DNA of 64,000 bases from the NCBI RefSeq assembly GCF_030269925.1, contig NC_085127.1:11415501-11479500 (forward strand), given 5' to 3'. Made by a program: the position numbers and the translations under genes. Under the pieces are notes generated by a model. The model was given only the letters and a program-made list of their open reading frames with translations. It was not told the origin of the DNA and ran no database searches. This stretch comes from Bombyx mori (lineage: Eukaryota; Arthropoda; Insecta; Lepidoptera; Bombycidae). Positions 61,401 to 64,000 of this stretch are shown here, one piece after another (position 1 is the stretch's first letter; each line of letters opens with the position of its first letter).

Positions 61401-61704
61401 CAAGCTTTAACCTCTTTTGGTTATATTTCGAAGATGTTGTATCTGTGTTGGATGGCAATTTAGTAGGTAATTGTGAACATACCTTTAGTTTGTTTTGATT
61501 GATCATAAGGGAAAAATAATTATTTTTGCAGATCACAGTGTATTGGATAGCAAGCCTTTGGTCCTGTCTTATGAAAAGTCTTCGGATGTTCTAATGAGCG
61601 TTTTACATCCGTGTCAGTCGTTGACCTCTTCGAGTGTATCTTTTGGAGACTGCAAGCCAATTTGCTACCCTCATAATTGGGATGACGATGATTTATTATT
61701 TTAG
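58460..61704 (+). CDS. Divergent V-ATPase subunit D paralogue (five exons)
   Basis: Subunit D is the central rotor shaft of the V1 sector, coupling ATP hydrolysis to proton pumping. Exons: 58460-58726, 59540-59778, 60642-60723, 60797-60893, 61532-61704; phases match, giving 285 residues. Family marks: the N-terminal helix with GYELLKRKAEGLRIKGRQV; EAYMSLAAIKFT; ENVSGVTTTYLEAV; GLGAGG; REAVHLVLKLASLRKTCVLL; LDEAIRIAWRKVNGIEKVIM; EREEFHRLKMVKAKKLK; and an acidic DDDDLLF end where the usual protein ends DEDLLFE. It is ~40 residues longer than the typical ~246, with a Ser/Cys-rich C-terminal segment replacing the conserved tail. The start ATG is well placed in CTTAAACAAAATG. Because of its divergence it is probably a duplicate beside a canonical housekeeping copy elsewhere; Drosophila has testis-enriched duplicates of this subunit. 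The gene begins 299 bp after the KH gene's stop codon. Confidence 0.88.
58950..59165 (+). pseudogene. LINE reverse-transcriptase C-terminal relic in intron 1
   Basis: The plus strand contains RSSKVRFQRSF, RTIRLWNELPSTVFPE and LNGRQRLGSTPG across a stop, the same family as the relic at 2,380-2,705. Sense orientation within the V-ATPase D-like gene. Confidence 0.75.
59281..59483 (-). pseudogene. RTE-like LINE C-terminal relic in intron 1
   Basis: Minus strand reads VEGKRPRGRSPKRWSDQISE, then ALHQATDRNRWRLTVDKLKR, then SHDPQQ and stop, followed by AAG-type repeats. Intact over ~55 codons, 5'-truncated. It ends 56 bp before exon 2. Confidence 0.85.
59779..60641. other. Intron 2 of the V-ATPase D-like gene
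   Basis: GC-richer patch at about 59,930-60,065 (GACGACCCGTCGGTCGGGCG) of unknown nature, possibly a decayed element. A C8 homopolymer is near 60,571. Confidence 0.4.
61134..61306. mobile_element. 173-bp MITE with ~45-bp terminal inverted repeats
   Basis: GTGTGCTTAGTGCGAGTTTT at the left is mirrored at the right end, the inverted repeats continuing through ACGTTCTCGATAGCGTAAAA with one mismatch. Only ~80 bp of interior remain and no ORF. It lies in the last intron of the V-ATPase D-like gene. Target duplication not evident. Confidence 0.9.
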
Positions 61705-61809
61705 ACATCATATCCACATATTACAATGAAACATCGTAGTGCACAATAGTATAAGTATTGACTTGTAATACTTAATGCATTATAATTATTAATTTCAACA
61801 AATATGTTT

Positions 61810-62165
61810 TTTTTTTATGATTGAGGGATTCTCACTGGTGGCCCGGAGGCCTTTCCAGTTTCACAAGGACAGGTGGGCGAGCAAGGGCTCTGCAGGAGGG
61901 GTGGGATTTGCTAACAGCTACCCGAGCGCCTCCAAGGAAGACCTAACAACTCAAGAGTAGCTGCTTCGCGAATTAATCTACTACCGGGTCGGAATCGCGA
62001 CTCAGTGAGAATATCCGGCGAGAAACTCAAATGTTCTTTAGGTTAGGTTAGGAATTTTTTGCCGAGTTCGACGAGTACGGTTACAGGGGTCCCTAAGCCT
62101 ACTCCTAGTATCTGAGCTAAAGGCGTCTAATGCAAGGGTTATTGGATCTGATGGATCCGTAAGTA
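61810..62165 (-). mobile_element. Family-C retroposon
   Basis: Reverse copy with T-run at 61,808-61,817. It contains CACAAGGACAGGTGGGCGAG, the CGGCGAGAAACTCA block and GATCTGATGGATCCGTAAGT at the 5' end, with a ~40-bp rearranged middle. Confidence 0.8.
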
Positions 62166-63564
62166 CATGAAAATATAACGTTCATTCATTATTGTTTTTT
62201 TAGTGTACTTACATATGAAATCGCCCCATTAGTAATTATAAGTACATACATATAACACAATTATGGGTATTTAGAGTACGTACTTGTCATTTATCTCTGT
62301 GATAAGCGTCTGAAAGCCTAGTTTTTAGTGTTTATCGGAGTTCTGATATTATGGAATTAATGACACAGCCTCCTTAAGAAAAAATAATTGCATTGAACGT
62401 TGCTATTCCTTTCGTTCGTCTGGAACCCTTGATTCGCGTCAAAGGAGATCAACACAGCCCTATGGGTTCACTATTTGCCTCACCATCAGTAATTAATACG
62501 TATATTTTTGGCGGTTTGATTTTATTAAACGATGTATCTCCTTCATTGTCTAACTCGCTTGAAGATTAGTCACAGATGAATTAAATGCTCTATTTAATTT
62601 CAAAGACGCCCTTTGAGAATTATTATAAGATTAATAGAAAAATACTTTATACGCTTTGTTGCCAATTGATTAGACTGATCGGTGAAGAACCACGATGTCG
62701 TTTGAGAGTACTCGCGAGATCTTTGTTTTGACTATTTCTTCAATTCTATGTATTGCATCCCTTTCAATATGTTATGTGGATTTCTTTTATAAAAAACATT
62801 ACGAGGAATACGAAAGCTAAAAAGCTTTTTATGCTGAGCCATTTAAAAAAAAGTATAGTATACATAAAAGTAAAATATGCACATACGACAAATTTAATGT
62901 TAAATCTGTACAATATCGTAAATCTGTACAATTTTATAGGTAGGTAGGTACGCAAAAACTCGAATTCATTAAAAATAATCGTATACGTCACAAATTATTT
63001 TAATGCATAGTTAAGTAAGTTTATATTTGTAGAGCTCTTCCAAAAGAAAACAAAAATGAATGCGAACAAAAATTACAAAACCCAACCATTGTCGAGTCTT
63101 TCTTCCATTGGTTTAGTGAAATACTGACATCTTCGGAACTTTTCTAAGATTTCACCCTGAAAGAATTATTATTAAAGGATTATTATTCGTAATTCTAAGG
63201 CTTACCACACTAATTTTATTCATAAAATAGTGATTAAACAAACCGGGCCAGTCTTCTTGGCAGTTTCACTATAGAAAGTAATTGCGCTAGAGCCCGTACC
63301 GTAAAGTGGATATTTCAAGTGCATCTGTAAACAAAATTTCTTACAATGCATACTTAACGAAATATTGTTTAATTATATATTTTTTTCTTTATCGAAGTGT
63401 CGTTCGCAACCCTGCCATTTGCAACGTGTGTTAAAAAAGTTGTATTTAACTTGGCACAATAAGGTAAACTTGCATTGCGTACTTCTAAAAATAAATTTTA
63501 AATCTTCAAACTTAAACGTTCGAAGCCCTGATGTTCTCCTATTACGTTACGTATCTATTTAATA
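62166..63564. other. AT-rich spacer, nothing recognised
   Basis: ORFs here are short and AT-driven; no splice-bounded exon identified. Confidence 0.45.
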
Positions 63565-63566
63565 TA

Positions 63567-63992
63567 CAGGGTGGCCGGAACATTGACGTCCAAAAAAAAA
63601 ATGTATGTCCCTCGTGTCGCGGGGTATCCAAATCACCCCTATGTGTATGTTCCGCGATTTTTGATAGTTTTCGAGTTACTTATGATTTTTTTTCAAATTT
63701 TTCGAGAATTTTCGGTTTTCGGAATAATTCGGTTTCTTATCCTCTGGGCTCATCTCGGCTCATTGTTATCGCAGGAAAAGTTGCGCCCACGTTTTTACAT
63801 CTCAAGATCCGCAAGAACAGATCGCGCAAAAACTAAAAAAAATTACCTCAAAATGCTTAGATCTTAGCTTTCCTGCAGTTAATTTTGGTTATTTAACAAA
63901 CAAATTAACCTTAAGAATGGGGGTGATTCGGATACCCCACGACACGAGGGGCCTAAATTTTGTTTTTGGACGTCACTTTTCCAGCCACTCTG
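63567..63992. mobile_element. 426-bp Tc1/mariner-type MITE with TA duplication
   Basis: Starts CAGGGTGGCCGGAA and ends TTCCAGCCACTCTG, flanked by TA on both sides (63,565-63,566 and 63,993-63,994). The inverted repeats extend ~75 bp: TGACGTCCAAAAA, CCCTCGTGTCGCGGGGTATC and AATCACCCC all recur in reverse at the right end. The overlapping ORFs (63,531-63,867) lie across the repeat and show no transposase motif, so it is non-autonomous. Confidence 0.9.
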
Positions 63993-64000
63993 TATAAGTT

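Noticed and set aside
63531..63867. Two overlapping ORFs near the right edge as genes
   Set aside because: They run through the terminal inverted repeat of the TA-flanked element and have no domain.

Overview
The window is lepidopteran nuclear DNA, most likely silkworm (Bombyx). The basis is AT-rich sequence with spliceosomal introns and a dense scatter of short retroposons of a kind I associate with Bombyx. One ~245-bp family occurs at least ten times, on both strands. Species and repeat-family names come from memory and were not checked by any search.

Layout. Bases 1-28,200 hold almost no protein-coding sequence. The left edge is the 5' end of a probable non-LTR retrotransposon on the minus strand. 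After it come retroposon copies, relics of LINE reverse-transcriptase genes, two copies of a 276-bp inverted-repeat transposon, and long AT-rich stretches. One convincing host signal lies here: a first coding exon on the minus strand at 16,293-16,374, with a start codon, an upstream in-frame stop and a strong splice donor. Its partner exons were not found.

From 28.2 to 44.7 kb (plus strand) lies an OTU-family deubiquitinase gene of the OTUD7/Cezanne type, reconstructed in eight exons whose splice phases agree, with a complete catalytic triad and a C-terminal A20 zinc finger. Its introns are heavily colonised by mobile elements. One retroposon landed 16 bp upstream of exon 4, and a pair of inverted retroposons brackets exons 5 and 6.

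From 44.9 to 49.8 kb is repeat-rich spacer with two unusual hairpin-forming elements. From 49.8 to 58.2 kb (plus strand) is an eight-exon gene for a KH-domain, Gln/Pro/Asn-rich protein that resembles the KHDC4/BLOM7 group over the KH segment. Only 299 bp after its stop codon, on the same strand, begins a five-exon gene for a divergent V-ATPase subunit D paralogue (58.5-61.7 kb). The right end contains another inverted-repeat element, a retroposon, and a terminal 426-bp element with TA target duplication.

The three coding genes have no evident functional link: ubiquitin editing, RNA binding and proton pumping. No tRNA, rRNA, CRISPR or bacterial-type operon was seen. Exon coordinates come from reading splice sites and matching phases by eye; no aligner was run.
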